Below, one piece after another: positions 16,437-25,173 of a DNA stretch of 64,000 nucleotides (within the stretch, counting starts at the first letter, position 1; each line of letters opens with the position of its first letter). The stretch is taken from positions 3,534,001 through 3,598,000 of the forward strand of contig NZ_LT670844.1 of NCBI RefSeq assembly GCF_900141755.1, in the 5' to 3' direction. The position numbers were made by a program, and so were the translations under genes. The notes under the pieces were generated by a model. The model had not been told where the DNA came from and ran no database searches. It saw only the letters and a program-made list of their open reading frames with translations. Source of the stretch: Bradyrhizobium lablabi. Its GTDB lineage: Bacteria > Pseudomonadota > Alphaproteobacteria > Rhizobiales > Xanthobacteraceae.

Positions 16437-16845
16437 GCCCGCGCGTCCCATCGCATGCCGCGGCTCAAGACGCTGCGGCCGTTCCGTCCCGGCGATCGAG
16501 GCGGGCACCGAGATCGATCTCTCAGCCGCTCGCTGTGCGAGCGTTCGGTTCCAAGATGACTTGCTGGCGCGGCTTCGAATCGGTCAGCCTCGATTACCCT
16601 TCTTAGCGTTTCCCTTCGTCACCGACAGAACGCACGAGTCAGCAGCAGGCTTTTCAAGAATTTTATAAAAGTTTTAGACCGCATCTGTTTTGAAGTTCTG
16701 TCGGATAGTGGCAGTCGGGACACGACTAAACGTTGTAGGATTCGCAGCGATTTGCAGTCGGAAAATATTGCTCGCGAATATTGAGCAGCGATTTCATGAC
16801 CAAGCCGTAGGTTAATCAAGGAACAACTGTTCTTAGAAGGAACAG
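16437..16845. other. non-coding stretch before the autotransporter
   Basis: About 400 bases without a convincing gene. The left part is GC rich. From about 16640 it becomes AT rich (ATTTTATAAAAGTTTTAGAC), as expected for the promoter of the autotransporter that starts at 16846. I see no recognisable operator. Confidence 0.5.
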
Positions 16846-19677
16846 ATGCTTGGAACCGAGGCCCGCAAAGTGTCGCGCCCCCCGCTGATGGGGTTCTCGC
16901 CAAAGCACGATGAAGCCGCAGATTTCTGCGGCGTAGATCATGTATGTAATCCAGATCGGTTGCATGATCATGATTCGGCGTCGAACCCGGCGCCCGCGTC
17001 CCGAACGATCGATCGTCGTCGTCATGGTTGGCGAAGGATCGCGCTCGCAGTGCTTGCTCTATGCGGTGCGGGTAGCCCGATCGACATCGCGAAAGCCCAG
17101 TGTTCGATTTCCTCAAGCTATAACGGCACCTTCGTTCAGCCTGGCGTCGGATCCTGTACGATCACGCCGGGTACCACCCTCGGCGCGTCTCCTTTTGGCT
17201 TCTATCCGGCTCCCTACACGGGGCCAGTCTCCATCAACGCAGGTGCCGGCGACCAGATCACCGCCAACGGCATCACCATATTTTGGGTAAACGGCCAGGG
17301 CATCGGTGGTCTGGCCCGGAACGGCGGCGTGCTCATCTTCGGCGGCGGATCAACCATCAACGAGGGAATAAATGGCGGCGGCGGGAATACTGGCCTGGTC
17401 GCGGATGGACTCAACAGCCAGATCATCGCGACCGGTCTCGCCGTCAATATGGGAGGCGCGGGAAACAATGTTGGCGCCAATGCCGTCAATGGCGGCACGA
17501 TCACGCTGAACAGCGGGACGGCCGTCTCGTTCCTTCAGGGCGGCGGCGGGAATACTGGCCTGTTGGCATCCGGTGCGGGCAGCCGGATCATAACGAATGA
17601 CGCGACCGTGATTATCCCGCTCGTCGGGGGTTCGGGCGGTAATGATACCGGCGCGCGAGCCGAGGGAGGTGCTGCCATCACGCTCAATGGAGGCGCGGTC
17701 ACCCTTCAGGGCAATGGCGGCGGCGAGACGGGTCTGCTGGCGACTGGCTCCGGCAGCAGCATCAGCGGCACCGGCGTGGCGGTCAACGTCTCAAGCAATG
17801 GCGGCAATGCTCGCGGCGGGTTTTTGCAAAACGGTGCGACCATCGACCTGACCGGCGGCAGCGTCACCACGTCCGGCGGCGCCGGCAGCTATGGATTTCT
17901 CTTGCAAGCGCCGGCAGGCGTGACGAATGCGCTGGGCCTCGACGGCACGATAGTCAGCTCGGCGTCAGATGCGTTCGCGGTGCAAGGGGGCGGCGCCGCC
18001 ATCAACGCCGTCGACGCGACGGTAACCAGCAATAATGGAATCCTGCTGAGTGCCGTGCAGAACGCCACCGTCACAATGTCGAGCAATCACTCGGTACTGA
18101 CGGGCGCGATTTTCACCGACAACACCAGCACAAGCAACGTCACGCTCGCTGGCGGAACGATCTGGAATATGACCGGCAGCTCCAACGTCACCAATCTGGT
18201 GAACAACGACAGCGATATCATCGTTACCGCACCGGTATCATCAACGGCCTTCAAGACTTTGACCGTGGTGAACTACACGGGCACCGGCGGGACAATCACG
18301 CTCAACACCTTTCTCGGTGCCGACAATTCGCCGTCCGATCGGCTGATCGTCAATGGCGGCACGGCGACAGGCTCGACAAATCTCAGGATTCAAAACGCCA
18401 ACGGCCCCGGATATCAGACGGTTGCCGACGGCATCCTGGTCGTGAATACGACCAATGGCGGCGCCACGACTCCCGGCGCCTTCACGCTCGCTGGTGAGGT
18501 GCGCGGCGGCGCCTACGATTATTTTCTGTTCCGCGGCGGCCTCAGCGGCAATGCCCCCGATAACTGGTTCCTGCGCTCTTCGTTCGATGTACCGCCGATA
18601 CCACCGACACCTGAAGTTCCGCCCCCCATATTGCCACCCGATCCGCCGCCATCGACGCTGCCGCCGGGCATCTATCCGATCATCGGGCCGGAACTCGCTA
18701 CCTATGGTGTCGTCCAGCCCGTCGCCCGGCAATTGGGTCTTGCGACGCTGGGCACACTCAATCAGCGCATCGGCGACACGATGACACTGGCGAACGCCGG
18801 TACTGATGCGGCTGGATGGGGCCGCTCGGATTGGGGACGGTTATTCGGACGGCAGGTCAACGATCATTATCAGGCCTTTGCCGATCCGCGTGCAGACGGC
18901 TGGATAGGAGGCTTGCAGGGCGGCGTCGACCTCTGGCGCGCCAACTGGCTTTCCGGCCACCGCGACGCCGCGGGCGTTTATTTCGCCTATGGCCAGGCCA
19001 ATGTTAATGTGAACGGTCTCGTCACCAATGCGGCTGCAACCGGCTATGTGCTCACCCATACCGGCACCCTCAGTCTCGACGCGTTTTCCGCGGGCGCCTA
19101 TTGGACTCACTACGGTCCCAGCGGCTGGTATCTCGATGCGGTCCTGCAAAGGACGTCATATGGAGGTAACGCAACGACGCAATTCGCCCAGTTACCGACC
19201 AACGGCGTTGGCTTCATTTCGTCGCTGGAAGCGGGCTATCCAATACCACTGCCGCTTGGGCCGCATTTCGTGCTGGAGCCTCAAGCGCAGATCATCTGGC
19301 AGAAGGTTTCGTTCAATGATGCCAATGACGGTTTGGGCACGGTCGGCCTCGGCGCGACCTCAGGTCCGACCGGACGGCTAGGCGTGCGCGGCCAATGGAC
19401 CATCGATAGCAACAATGGAATTGTGTGGCAGCCTTATGTGGGAGTTAATTTCTGGCGAAGCTGGGGTACGAAAGCCGCGACGACGTTTTCCGCGATCGAT
19501 CAGGTGCAGCTGATCGAGAGCACAACACGCACGGAAGTCCTGGGCGGTGTAACCGCCAAGCTTAACAACCGTCTCAGTTTCTACGCCCAAGGCGGCTATC
19601 AATTCGTGATAGATCGATCGAACAACGGTAACCGCAGCGGCGCCCAAGGCAATATCGGGCTTCGATATACCTGGTGA
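16846..19677 (+). CDS. autotransporter-domain outer membrane protein (type Va)
   Basis: AGAAGGA stands just before the ATG. The first 60 residues are an unusual charged extension, then RRIALAVLALCGAGSP and a cleavage site near IAKA|Q. The passenger (residues about 85-590) is a glycine/asparagine/threonine-rich beta-helix with recurring GGGGNTGLLA, GGGETGLLATGSGS and GGTITLNSG blocks. A proline-rich linker (PPIPPTPEVPPPILPPDPPP) leads to a 12-strand beta-barrel (WGRLFGRQVNDHYQAFADP ... NIGLRYTW), ending in the aromatic residue needed for outer membrane insertion. No protease triad is visible, so it is more likely an adhesin or surface protein. The gene is flanked by two copies of the 30-bp tail repeat. 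Confidence 0.88.
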   Translation: MLGTEARKVSRPPLMGFSPKHDEAADFCGVDHVCNPDRLHDHDSASNPAPASRTIDRRRHGWRRIALAVLALCGAGSPIDIAKAQCSISSSYNGTFVQPGVGSCTITPGTTLGASPFGFYPAPYTGPVSINAGAGDQITANGITIFWVNGQGIGGLARNGGVLIFGGGSTINEGINGGGGNTGLVADGLNSQIIATGLAVNMGGAGNNVGANAVNGGTITLNSGTAVSFLQGGGGNTGLLASGAGSRIITNDATVIIPLVGGSGGNDTGARAEGGAAITLNGGAVTLQGNGGGETGLLATGSGSSISGTGVAVNVSSNGGNARGGFLQNGATIDLTGGSVTTSGGAGSYGFLLQAPAGVTNALGLDGTIVSSASDAFAVQGGGAAINAVDATVTSNNGILLSAVQNATVTMSSNHSVLTGAIFTDNTSTSNVTLAGGTIWNMTGSSNVTNLVNNDSDIIVTAPVSSTAFKTLTVVNYTGTGGTITLNTFLGADNSPSDRLIVNGGTATGSTNLRIQNANGPGYQTVADGILVVNTTNGGATTPGAFTLAGEVRGGAYDYFLFRGGLSGNAPDNWFLRSSFDVPPIPPTPEVPPPILPPDPPPSTLPPGIYPIIGPELATYGVVQPVARQLGLATLGTLNQRIGDTMTLANAGTDAAGWGRSDWGRLFGRQVNDHYQAFADPRADGWIGGLQGGVDLWRANWLSGHRDAAGVYFAYGQANVNVNGLVTNAAATGYVLTHTGTLSLDAFSAGAYWTHYGPSGWYLDAVLQRTSYGGNATTQFAQLPTNGVGFISSLEAGYPIPLPLGPHFVLEPQAQIIWQKVSFNDANDGLGTVGLGATSGPTGRLGVRGQWTIDSNNGIVWQPYVGVNFWRSWGTKAATTFSAIDQVQLIESTTRTEVLGGVTAKLNNRLSFYAQGGYQFVIDRSNNGNRSGAQGNIGLRYTW

Positions 19678-19786
19678 AACCCCTCCAACCGATTCCTGTC
19701 CATTTGGAAGAATCGGCAGTTTCCGTTTCTGCACCAAGGCGCACTCCGCTCCGCTTTGACCGGAGGTTCAACTTCGGTCACCATGA

Positions 19787-19821
19787 CGAGGGAATTCACT
19801 TTCGGCAACGGAGTTGCGTCA
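19787..19821 (+). repeat. orphan copy of the lanmodulin-like gene leader
   Basis: The 35 bases from CGAGGGAATTCACTTTCGGC to GTTGCGTCA match 21371-21405, the leader with ribosome-binding site of the EF-hand gene, at 33 of 35 positions. It ends exactly where tail repeat copy C begins. Confidence 0.8.
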
Positions 19822-19850
19822 GCCTGCGCAGCATCTGCCGGGGATGTTGA
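19821..19850 (+). repeat. 30-bp tail repeat, copy C (orphan)
   Basis: Identical to 13908-13937. It is joined on the left to the orphan leader copy (19787-19821), not to ICRGC gene sequence, and lies 12 bases before the convergent end of the MFS gene. Confidence 0.9.
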
Positions 19851-19862
19851 ACGGCATTTGCC

Positions 19863-21284
19863 TCACTCGCCCCTCAGGCGCTGGTCCTCGCGGACCCGCA
19901 CCCGCTCGGCGCCTCTTGCGCCGGAGGGCGACAACCTCAGCATGCTGAGCGCCGCGCCGAGCAAGGCAAAGCCAACGCCAGCCAGCAGCGAGAGCCGGGT
20001 GCCCTCCACAGGATAGCGAGCCAGAAACAGCGAGACCAGGGCCGCACCCGTGGTCTGGCCCAGCAGTCGCGCTGTCCCAAGCATGCCGCTTGCGCCGCCG
20101 CTCCGCTCGCGCGGCGCGGCTGCGATCATGGTGCGGTTGTTGGGGGTCTGGAACAGACCGAATCCCGCGCCTGCCAGCGCCATCCGCCATATCACATCGG
20201 CAATCCCGGGATCATCCGGCAATAGCGCCAACGCGCCAAGGCCGAGCGCGAATAACAAGAGCCCGATGCCGCCCAACAGCCCCGCCGGGTAGCGTTCAAC
20301 CAGTCGCCCGGCGAGCGGCGCCGCGAAGGCAACCGCAATCGGCCAAGGCGTGATCAGAAGTCCGATCTCGACCGCCGAATAGCCGAACCGGCTCTCCAGA
20401 TAAAACGGCAGCGCCACAAGCGCCAGCATCTGGGCGCAGAAGGAGGCTATTGAAGTCGCGATCGACAGCGCGAAAATAGGAATCCGCAGCAGGTCCAACG
20501 GCAATAGTGGCGAAGCCATTTGGGTCTGCCGCAGCACCAGCAAAACGCCGGCGACGGCAGCGACGCCGAATTCCGACAGGCTGGTGATGAAAGCTCCGCC
20601 ATGACCGGCGCTATCGATGGCGAGGATGCCGAGGCCGAAGGTGACCGCGCTCAGCGCAGCGCTCTGCCAGTCGAAGGCGTGACCGGCCGGCATTGTGTGT
20701 GGCAGACAGCGCCACCCGATGAGGAGCGCGATGATGCCAAGCGGGACATTGACGGCGAACAAATACGGCCAGGTTCCGACCGCCAGAATGGCGGCTGCGA
20801 CCGTCGGTCCGACGGCGGCGGAGACGGCAACCACCATGGCGTTGATGCCGATACCACGCCCGAGCAGGTCGCGCGGGTAGATGTATCGGACCAGCGCCAT
20901 GTTGACGCTCATGATCCCTGCGGCGCCAAACCCTTGCAGGATGCGCGCCACGGTCAGCAGCGGCAGCGTATGCGCCAGCGCGCAAAACAGCGATGCGATC
21001 GTGAACAGCAACAGCCCCGCCAGATAGACGCGGCGATAGCCGGCGATCTCGCCGAGCGACGACAGCGGCAGCAGCGAGATCGTGATCGCCAATTGATAGC
21101 CGTTGACGATCCAGATCGAAAACGCCGGGTCCGCGTTGAGGTCCCTGGCGATGGTGGGGAGTGCAACATTGGCAATGGCACCGTCCATTACCGCCATCAC
21201 AAGGCCAAGTGCTATCGTCAGAATGGCCCAATTGCGCTGCGGCGGCGGCAGGCCATCGGCGTGCTCGATCTTGGCGGACGACAT
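19863..21284 (-). CDS. MFS multidrug-type transporter, DHA2 (14-TM) family
   Basis: The frame opens at a TTG at 21305; I prefer the ATG at 21284 (MSSAKIEHADGLPPPQRN), though no clear ribosome-binding site supports either. About 470 residues with 14 predicted helices. Family motifs: LGLVMAVMDGAIANVALPTI (helix 1, DHA2 motif D1), GYRRVYLAGLLLFTIASLFC, RILQGFGAAGIMSVNMAL and VGPTVAAAILAVGTWPYLF (motif C, an antiporter mark). Such proteins export drugs or metabolites with proton exchange. The 3' end is duplicated at 16241-16398. It is divergent from the lanmodulin-like gene, about 120 bases apart, so they may share a control region, but a functional link is not shown. Confidence 0.9.
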   Translation of the reverse strand: MSSAKIEHADGLPPPQRNWAILTIALGLVMAVMDGAIANVALPTIARDLNADPAFSIWIVNGYQLAITISLLPLSSLGEIAGYRRVYLAGLLLFTIASLFCALAHTLPLLTVARILQGFGAAGIMSVNMALVRYIYPRDLLGRGIGINAMVVAVSAAVGPTVAAAILAVGTWPYLFAVNVPLGIIALLIGWRCLPHTMPAGHAFDWQSAALSAVTFGLGILAIDSAGHGGAFITSLSEFGVAAVAGVLLVLRQTQMASPLLPLDLLRIPIFALSIATSIASFCAQMLALVALPFYLESRFGYSAVEIGLLITPWPIAVAFAAPLAGRLVERYPAGLLGGIGLLLFALGLGALALLPDDPGIADVIWRMALAGAGFGLFQTPNNRTMIAAAPRERSGGASGMLGTARLLGQTTGAALVSLFLARYPVEGTRLSLLAGVGFALLGAALSMLRLSPSGARGAERVRVREDQRLRGE

Positions 21285-21370
21285 GGGATGAATTTGGGCT
21301 TTCAATATCCTGGCAGTTTTGCGCGGGCGTTAGGCCGCGGGGAGGAATTATCAAGGATCGGTCCCAAGGG

Positions 21371-21405
21371 CGAGGGAACTCACTTTCGGCAGCGGAGTTG
21401 CGTCA
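21371..21405 (+). repeat. leader of the lanmodulin-like gene (repeated at 19787-19821)
   Basis: It contains the GGAG ribosome-binding site and the A of the start codon. The partner copy is detached from any coding sequence. Confidence 0.75.
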
Positions 21406-21842
21406 TGCAAGTCGAAACCGGACAGGCTGACCCCATGATATCGCGCCGCACATTGGTTCTCGCATTTACCGCGACTGCGCTGCTCGCCGGTGGGATGCCG
21501 GTCTCGGCAAAATCCCCCCGCTCTCGGCTGGTCGGGATGCTCGATACGGATAATGATGGCACGGTCGACCTCGCCGAGGCCAAGAAGGCCGCATCGGATC
21601 TGTTTGACAGATTGGATCGGGACCATGACGGCACGCTCGACCAACGCGAGCTTGCTCGCAGATTAACTCCGAAGGAGTTCGCCGCTGCCGATCCCGACCA
21701 CGATGGGACCCTCACCAAGGACGAATACCTCGCCGTGGTCGAGCAGCGCTTCAGCGCCGCGGATCCGGATCATGACGGGACGCTGGACGCCAAGGAATTG
21801 AATTCAAAGGCTGGTCAAGCTCTCTTGCGACTTTTGAAATAG
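21405..21842 (+). CDS. lanM: lanmodulin-like periplasmic lanthanide-binding EF-hand protein
   Basis: The ATG at 21405 has GGAG upstream; a second ATG at 21435 (MISRRTLVLAFTATALLAGG) would give just the signal peptide, which ends near VSA|K and has a twin arginine. Four EF-hand loops follow at residues 47-58 (DTDNDGTVDLAE), 71-82 (DRDHDGTLDQRE), 96-107 (DPDHDGTLTKDE) and 120-131 (DPDHDGTLDAKE). Loop-to-loop distances are 24, 25 and 24 residues, the close packing of lanmodulin rather than calmodulin, and loops 3 and 4 have the lanmodulin proline at position 2. Loop 3 has Thr instead of Asp at position 9. Lanmodulin binds lanthanides in the periplasm; the xox island nearby agrees. Metal choice is inferred. 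Confidence 0.85.
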   Translation: MQVETGQADPMISRRTLVLAFTATALLAGGMPVSAKSPRSRLVGMLDTDNDGTVDLAEAKKAASDLFDRLDRDHDGTLDQRELARRLTPKEFAAADPDHDGTLTKDEYLAVVEQRFSAADPDHDGTLDAKELNSKAGQALLRLLK

Positions 21843-21856
21843 TCGCAAGCCGTCAA

Positions 21857-22249
21857 TCAGACCCCGCCGGGTTGAACGTAGCAGAACACGTACCCGCCGC
21901 GACTCAAGAATACGATGCCGTGACCGGTTGGATTCGACCTGTCCCATTTGAGCTTGTTATTCGGGATCTCGATTTCCGTTCCGAGCGCGACGTGAGGCCG
22001 GCCGCGCGGTTCGTCGGGCCGGTCATCTGTGATGGTCGCGTAGGTTTTGCCGTCTTTGACGTGGATCTCGTCAGCCCAATAGGCGTCGGCCTCGCCGCAA
22101 CATGACGCATTCGGAACGTCCGGCTGCATGAGGGCCTGATACCATTCCCGGATTTCGGGATCGACTGCTCCCCATTGTCCGATATCGCGGGCGTTAACGA
22201 CTGAAATCGAGCAAGCAAGAATACCGAGACAAAGGATGATGCGCTTCAT
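21857..22249 (-). CDS. exported protein of unknown function
   Basis: Start at the ATG (MKRIILCLGILACSISVVNA) with AGGAG nine bases upstream. The signal peptide is followed by about 110 residues: RDIGQWGAVDPEIREWYQAL, PNASCCGEADAYWADEI, KDGKTYATITDDRPDEPRGR and GIVFLSRGGYVFCYVQPGGV. A CC pair and one more cysteine are present. I recognise it only as a common rhizobial exported protein with no assigned role. It is convergent with the lanmodulin-like gene (14 bases between stops). Confidence 0.75.
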   Translation of the reverse strand: MKRIILCLGILACSISVVNARDIGQWGAVDPEIREWYQALMQPDVPNASCCGEADAYWADEIHVKDGKTYATITDDRPDEPRGRPHVALGTEIEIPNNKLKWDRSNPTGHGIVFLSRGGYVFCYVQPGGV

Positions 22250-22425
22250 CCGGTCCAACTCCTGGGTTTACCGGCGAAGTCAATTCAAGCAAGCTTCGTG
22301 CCGAAAATCGTTGCACTGCGGTAAGTGACAGGGATATCAACAACATTTGCGCAGTTCCGACGCCGCTGAGCCCCGTATTTTTACGGACGGCCCAAGCTGA
22401 CCACCGCGGTTCCAATAGGGGAACC

Positions 22426-22809
22426 CTACCTTGGACCCCAGTGGGCAAACACGATCCAGCCGAGCGCAGCCGCCGCAAAAATCCAGATCGCAATGATGGC
22501 GGCCGCGGCGACCCTGTTGCGCGGTCGCGTCGCGGCCTCGTCCGCCATCGCGCGACACTCGGCCATGACGTCTTCGGGGATCAGCGACAGCACCAGCCAA
22601 ATGCCCAGCGGCACGATGATCAAATCGTCCACATAACCCAGCACCGGAATGAAATCCGGAATGAGATCGATCGGCGAAAGCGCATATCCCGCGACCGCGA
22701 TGGCGAGAATCCTTGCATGCCAGGGCACGCGCGGGCTTTGAGCCGCAAGATAAATCGCGTGCGCATCCCGTTTCAGTCTGCGCGCCCAACTCTTGATCTT
22801 GTTGAGCAT
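22426..22809 (-). CDS. DUF1232 (YkvA-like) membrane protein
   Basis: The protein begins MLNKIKSWARRLKRDAHAIY and has the DUF1232 core LAIAVAGYALSPIDLIPDFI then PVLGYVDDLIIVPLGIWLVL, with a C-terminal membrane helix (AAAIIAIWIFAAAALGWIV). A GTG at 22857 overlapping the upstream stop (GTGA) is an alternative start and would add 16 residues. The function of the family is unknown; members are small inner-membrane proteins. It follows the PQQ-associated binding protein directly and is probably co-transcribed. Confidence 0.85.
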   Translation of the reverse strand: MLNKIKSWARRLKRDAHAIYLAAQSPRVPWHARILAIAVAGYALSPIDLIPDFIPVLGYVDDLIIVPLGIWLVLSLIPEDVMAECRAMADEAATRPRNRVAAAAIIAIWIFAAAALGWIVFAHWGPR

Positions 22810-22853
22810 GAAATAGCTCAAATCACCCTTCGCGGCCGGACGGCCAACTATCG

Positions 22854-24068
22854 TCACTTAAGCTTGCACTTGGTTTCGGGCCGATCGAGGCCAAGCGTAT
22901 CAAGCGCCGATACCTGATGAAGGAAACCCTCCTGCGGCGATACCGACACCGTGTTTCTGCCGTCGAACAGCAGGATGGGCTGGCGCAGTTGCAGGTTCCA
23001 GTCACGCAGCGTGAGCTTCTGACCCTTGAAGGCGGCAACCGAGAATTCCGGGCTCTTGATGTAGGCAAGCATCTTGCCGGGTTCGCCGGAATTGGCGCGG
23101 ACCGCCGCTTCGCCGATCATGCGCACCGCCGTCCAGGCCTGGATGTCCTGCGCCGTCATCGGGCGCGAAAACGCTTTCGTAAAACGGTTTTGCAGCTGCA
23201 CGGCGCCCCATTGATCGAAAGCGGCATTCCATGTGGTGGGCACGAGTCCCGCGGAGCCTGCGACCGGACGGGGATCCCAGGTACGATACGGCAGGTACCC
23301 GGCAAAAACCTCGCTTTCATCCGCCGCAACAAGCACGTCGTGGTCGGGCAGGCCTTGCGTCACCACCGGCATCTGCCGCTGAATCTCGGCGACGCCGCTA
23401 TCGGTGCGTCGCGCGCCGCCAGAGTCCTTGAATTCACGCTCCTCGACGATCTTGGCGCCGAATCGGATCGCGGCATGGCGCAATGCATCGGCAAACAAGA
23501 CATCGTTTTCGTGCGAGCCTTTCAGCAGCACCCATTTGCGCCACTTCTTCCAGATCAGATATTGCGCGAGCGCGTCGGCGAGCATGGAACGCGTGGGAGC
23601 GACATGAATCACATTGCCCCGACAATCCTGTTCGCGCAGCCGTTCGTCCAGTGCGGATACGTTGATCAAGGTCTCGCTGCGCGCTAGGCCTGCGTCAGCC
23701 ACCTTCAGCAGCCGATCCGCATCGAGGTTCGTGACGATGAACGACACGCCCTGGTCGGCCAGCGAATTCATGGCTGCGACCGGGTCGTCGCCCTCGCCGA
23801 GCAATTTATCGATCAGCGTATAGCGCTGATTGAGGAAGCGCCCGGTGGCATTGTCGTCTTCGGTTGCGAGCTGGGCTCCGGCAAGCCCGTCATTGCCGGC
23901 CGGGATATCGATCAGCGATATCCGGATTCGCGATGGTGCCTGGCGGAGGTAGCCGATCTTGATTTCCAGCGGCTGCTCGGAGAGGCCCGCTGCGCTGGAA
24001 GCGATCAGTGCGCAGATACCAAGCAGCAGCCGAAGCAAATCACGCCTCCCATAAATTATTTTTGTCAT
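22854..24068 (-). CDS. PQQ-associated periplasmic ABC-type binding protein (branched-chain type)
   Basis: The 404-residue protein has a signal peptide (RRDLLRLLLGICALIASSAA) and then a type I periplasmic binding fold: IKIGYLRQAPSRIRISLIDI, DGLAGAQLATEDDNATGRFL, FIVTNLDADRLLKVADAG, LINVSALDERLREQDCRG and KWVLLKGSHENDVLFADAL. Proteins of this sort sit beside xoxF and the YVTN beta-propeller in quinoprotein clusters and, in Methylorubrum, a related protein belongs to the lanthanide uptake (lut) locus. It is divergent from the beta-propeller gene at 24189. Its ligand is unknown; PQQ, a lanthanide complex or an alcohol are candidates. The matching ABC-2 ATPase and permease are at 36162-37780. Confidence 0.8.
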   Translation of the reverse strand: MTKIIYGRRDLLRLLLGICALIASSAAGLSEQPLEIKIGYLRQAPSRIRISLIDIPAGNDGLAGAQLATEDDNATGRFLNQRYTLIDKLLGEGDDPVAAMNSLADQGVSFIVTNLDADRLLKVADAGLARSETLINVSALDERLREQDCRGNVIHVAPTRSMLADALAQYLIWKKWRKWVLLKGSHENDVLFADALRHAAIRFGAKIVEEREFKDSGGARRTDSGVAEIQRQMPVVTQGLPDHDVLVAADESEVFAGYLPYRTWDPRPVAGSAGLVPTTWNAAFDQWGAVQLQNRFTKAFSRPMTAQDIQAWTAVRMIGEAAVRANSGEPGKMLAYIKSPEFSVAAFKGQKLTLRDWNLQLRQPILLFDGRNTVSVSPQEGFLHQVSALDTLGLDRPETKCKLK

Positions 24069-24188
24069 TCTTTGTCACACTTGGCGCTCGAAAGTACTCC
24101 ATTTACCGCTTGGCGCAATGCGACCGATATTCATTGCATCGACGGAATGGCACCCTATTGTTCCAGATAAAAGTCGGGAGGACGCTAA

Positions 24189-25172
24189 ATGTTCGATTTG
24201 CGCTGGATCGCGGTAGTTGGCTTTTCACTACTATGGATGTCTGTCTCGGCCGATTCTGCCTTCGGTTACCTTGCCTATGTTTCGAACGAAAAGGGCAATT
24301 CCGTCTCCGTGATCGACACCGACAAATTGGAGACGGTCGCAACCATCAAGACCGGGCAACGGCCGCGCGGCATCGAAGCCTCCCGCGACGGCAAATACGT
24401 CTATGTGGCGCTCGGCGACGACGACCTGATCCAGGTCATCGACACCAAGAGCCTGACCGTCATCGGCGACTTGCCCTCCGGCCCGGATCCCGAACAGTTC
24501 ACCCTCGATCCCTCGGGAAAGATCCTTTACGTCGCCAATGAAAATGACGCGATGGTGACCGTGCTCGACCTGGAGAAGCGCGCATCGATCGGCGAGGTCT
24601 CGGTCGGCATCGAGCCCGAGGGCATGACGGTCAGCCCGGATTCCAAGATTCTGATTTGCACGTCAGAGACGACCAGCATGGTCCATTTCATCGATACGGC
24701 AACCCGCCAGATCGTGGACAATTTGCTGGTCGGTTCCCGTCCGCGGTTTTCGGCATACAAGGCTGACGGATCGGAGTTATGGGTCACCTCGGAAATCGGC
24801 GGCAACCTCGCGATCATCGATCCGGCCACGCGCAAACTCAAGCAGACGGTGACGTTCGAGATCCCCGGCCTTCGATCCGAGGCCATTCAGCCCGTCGGCA
24901 TCAACATTACCAAGGATGGCAAGCTTGGCTTCGTCGATCTGGGGCCTGCCAATCGGGTCGCTGTGGTCGATGGCGTCACGCACGCGGTCCTGAAATATCT
25001 ATTGGTCGGCCAGCGGGTTTGGCACGGCGCCTTTACGCCGGACGAGAAATATCTGCTGGTCGCCAATGGCGTCTCGAACGATGTCTCCGTCATCGACGTG
25101 GCGCGCTTGCATGTCATCAAATCGATCCAGGTCGGAGAATTGCCCTGGGGCATAGCCTTCGGCCCGCACTGA
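24189..25172 (+). CDS. PQQ-dependent catabolism-associated YVTN beta-propeller protein
   Basis: The 327-residue protein starts MFDLRWIAVVGFSLLWMSVS (signal peptide, cleaved near SFG/AFG) and consists of seven YVTN-type repeats: LAYVSNEKGNSVSVIDTDKL, RPRGIEASRDGKYVYVALGD, LYVANENDAMVTVLDLEKRA, EPEGMTVSPDSKILICTS and so on to WGIAFGPH. It is the periplasmic propeller that accompanies the PQQ-linked ABC transporter in xox/ped clusters and resembles LutD of the lanthanide uptake locus. A GGGAGGA stands before the ATG. Its biochemical role is not known. It may gather a ligand for the transporter. Confidence 0.85.
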   Translation: MFDLRWIAVVGFSLLWMSVSADSAFGYLAYVSNEKGNSVSVIDTDKLETVATIKTGQRPRGIEASRDGKYVYVALGDDDLIQVIDTKSLTVIGDLPSGPDPEQFTLDPSGKILYVANENDAMVTVLDLEKRASIGEVSVGIEPEGMTVSPDSKILICTSETTSMVHFIDTATRQIVDNLLVGSRPRFSAYKADGSELWVTSEIGGNLAIIDPATRKLKQTVTFEIPGLRSEAIQPVGINITKDGKLGFVDLGPANRVAVVDGVTHAVLKYLLVGQRVWHGAFTPDEKYLLVANGVSNDVSVIDVARLHVIKSIQVGELPWGIAFGPH

Positions 25173-25173
25173 A

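Noticed and set aside
13908..19850. Integrative element with att sites
   Set aside because: The 30-bp copies resemble duplicated gene ends, but there is no integrase, tRNA or transfer gene between them.
20520..21404. In-frame extension of the EF-hand protein through the MFS gene
   Set aside because: The upstream part is antisense to the MFS transporter; the true start has GGAG and a signal peptide.
21405..21842. Call as calmodulin-like calcium protein
   Set aside because: Loop spacing of 24-25 residues and Pro at position 2 fit lanmodulin better than calmodulin-type pairs.
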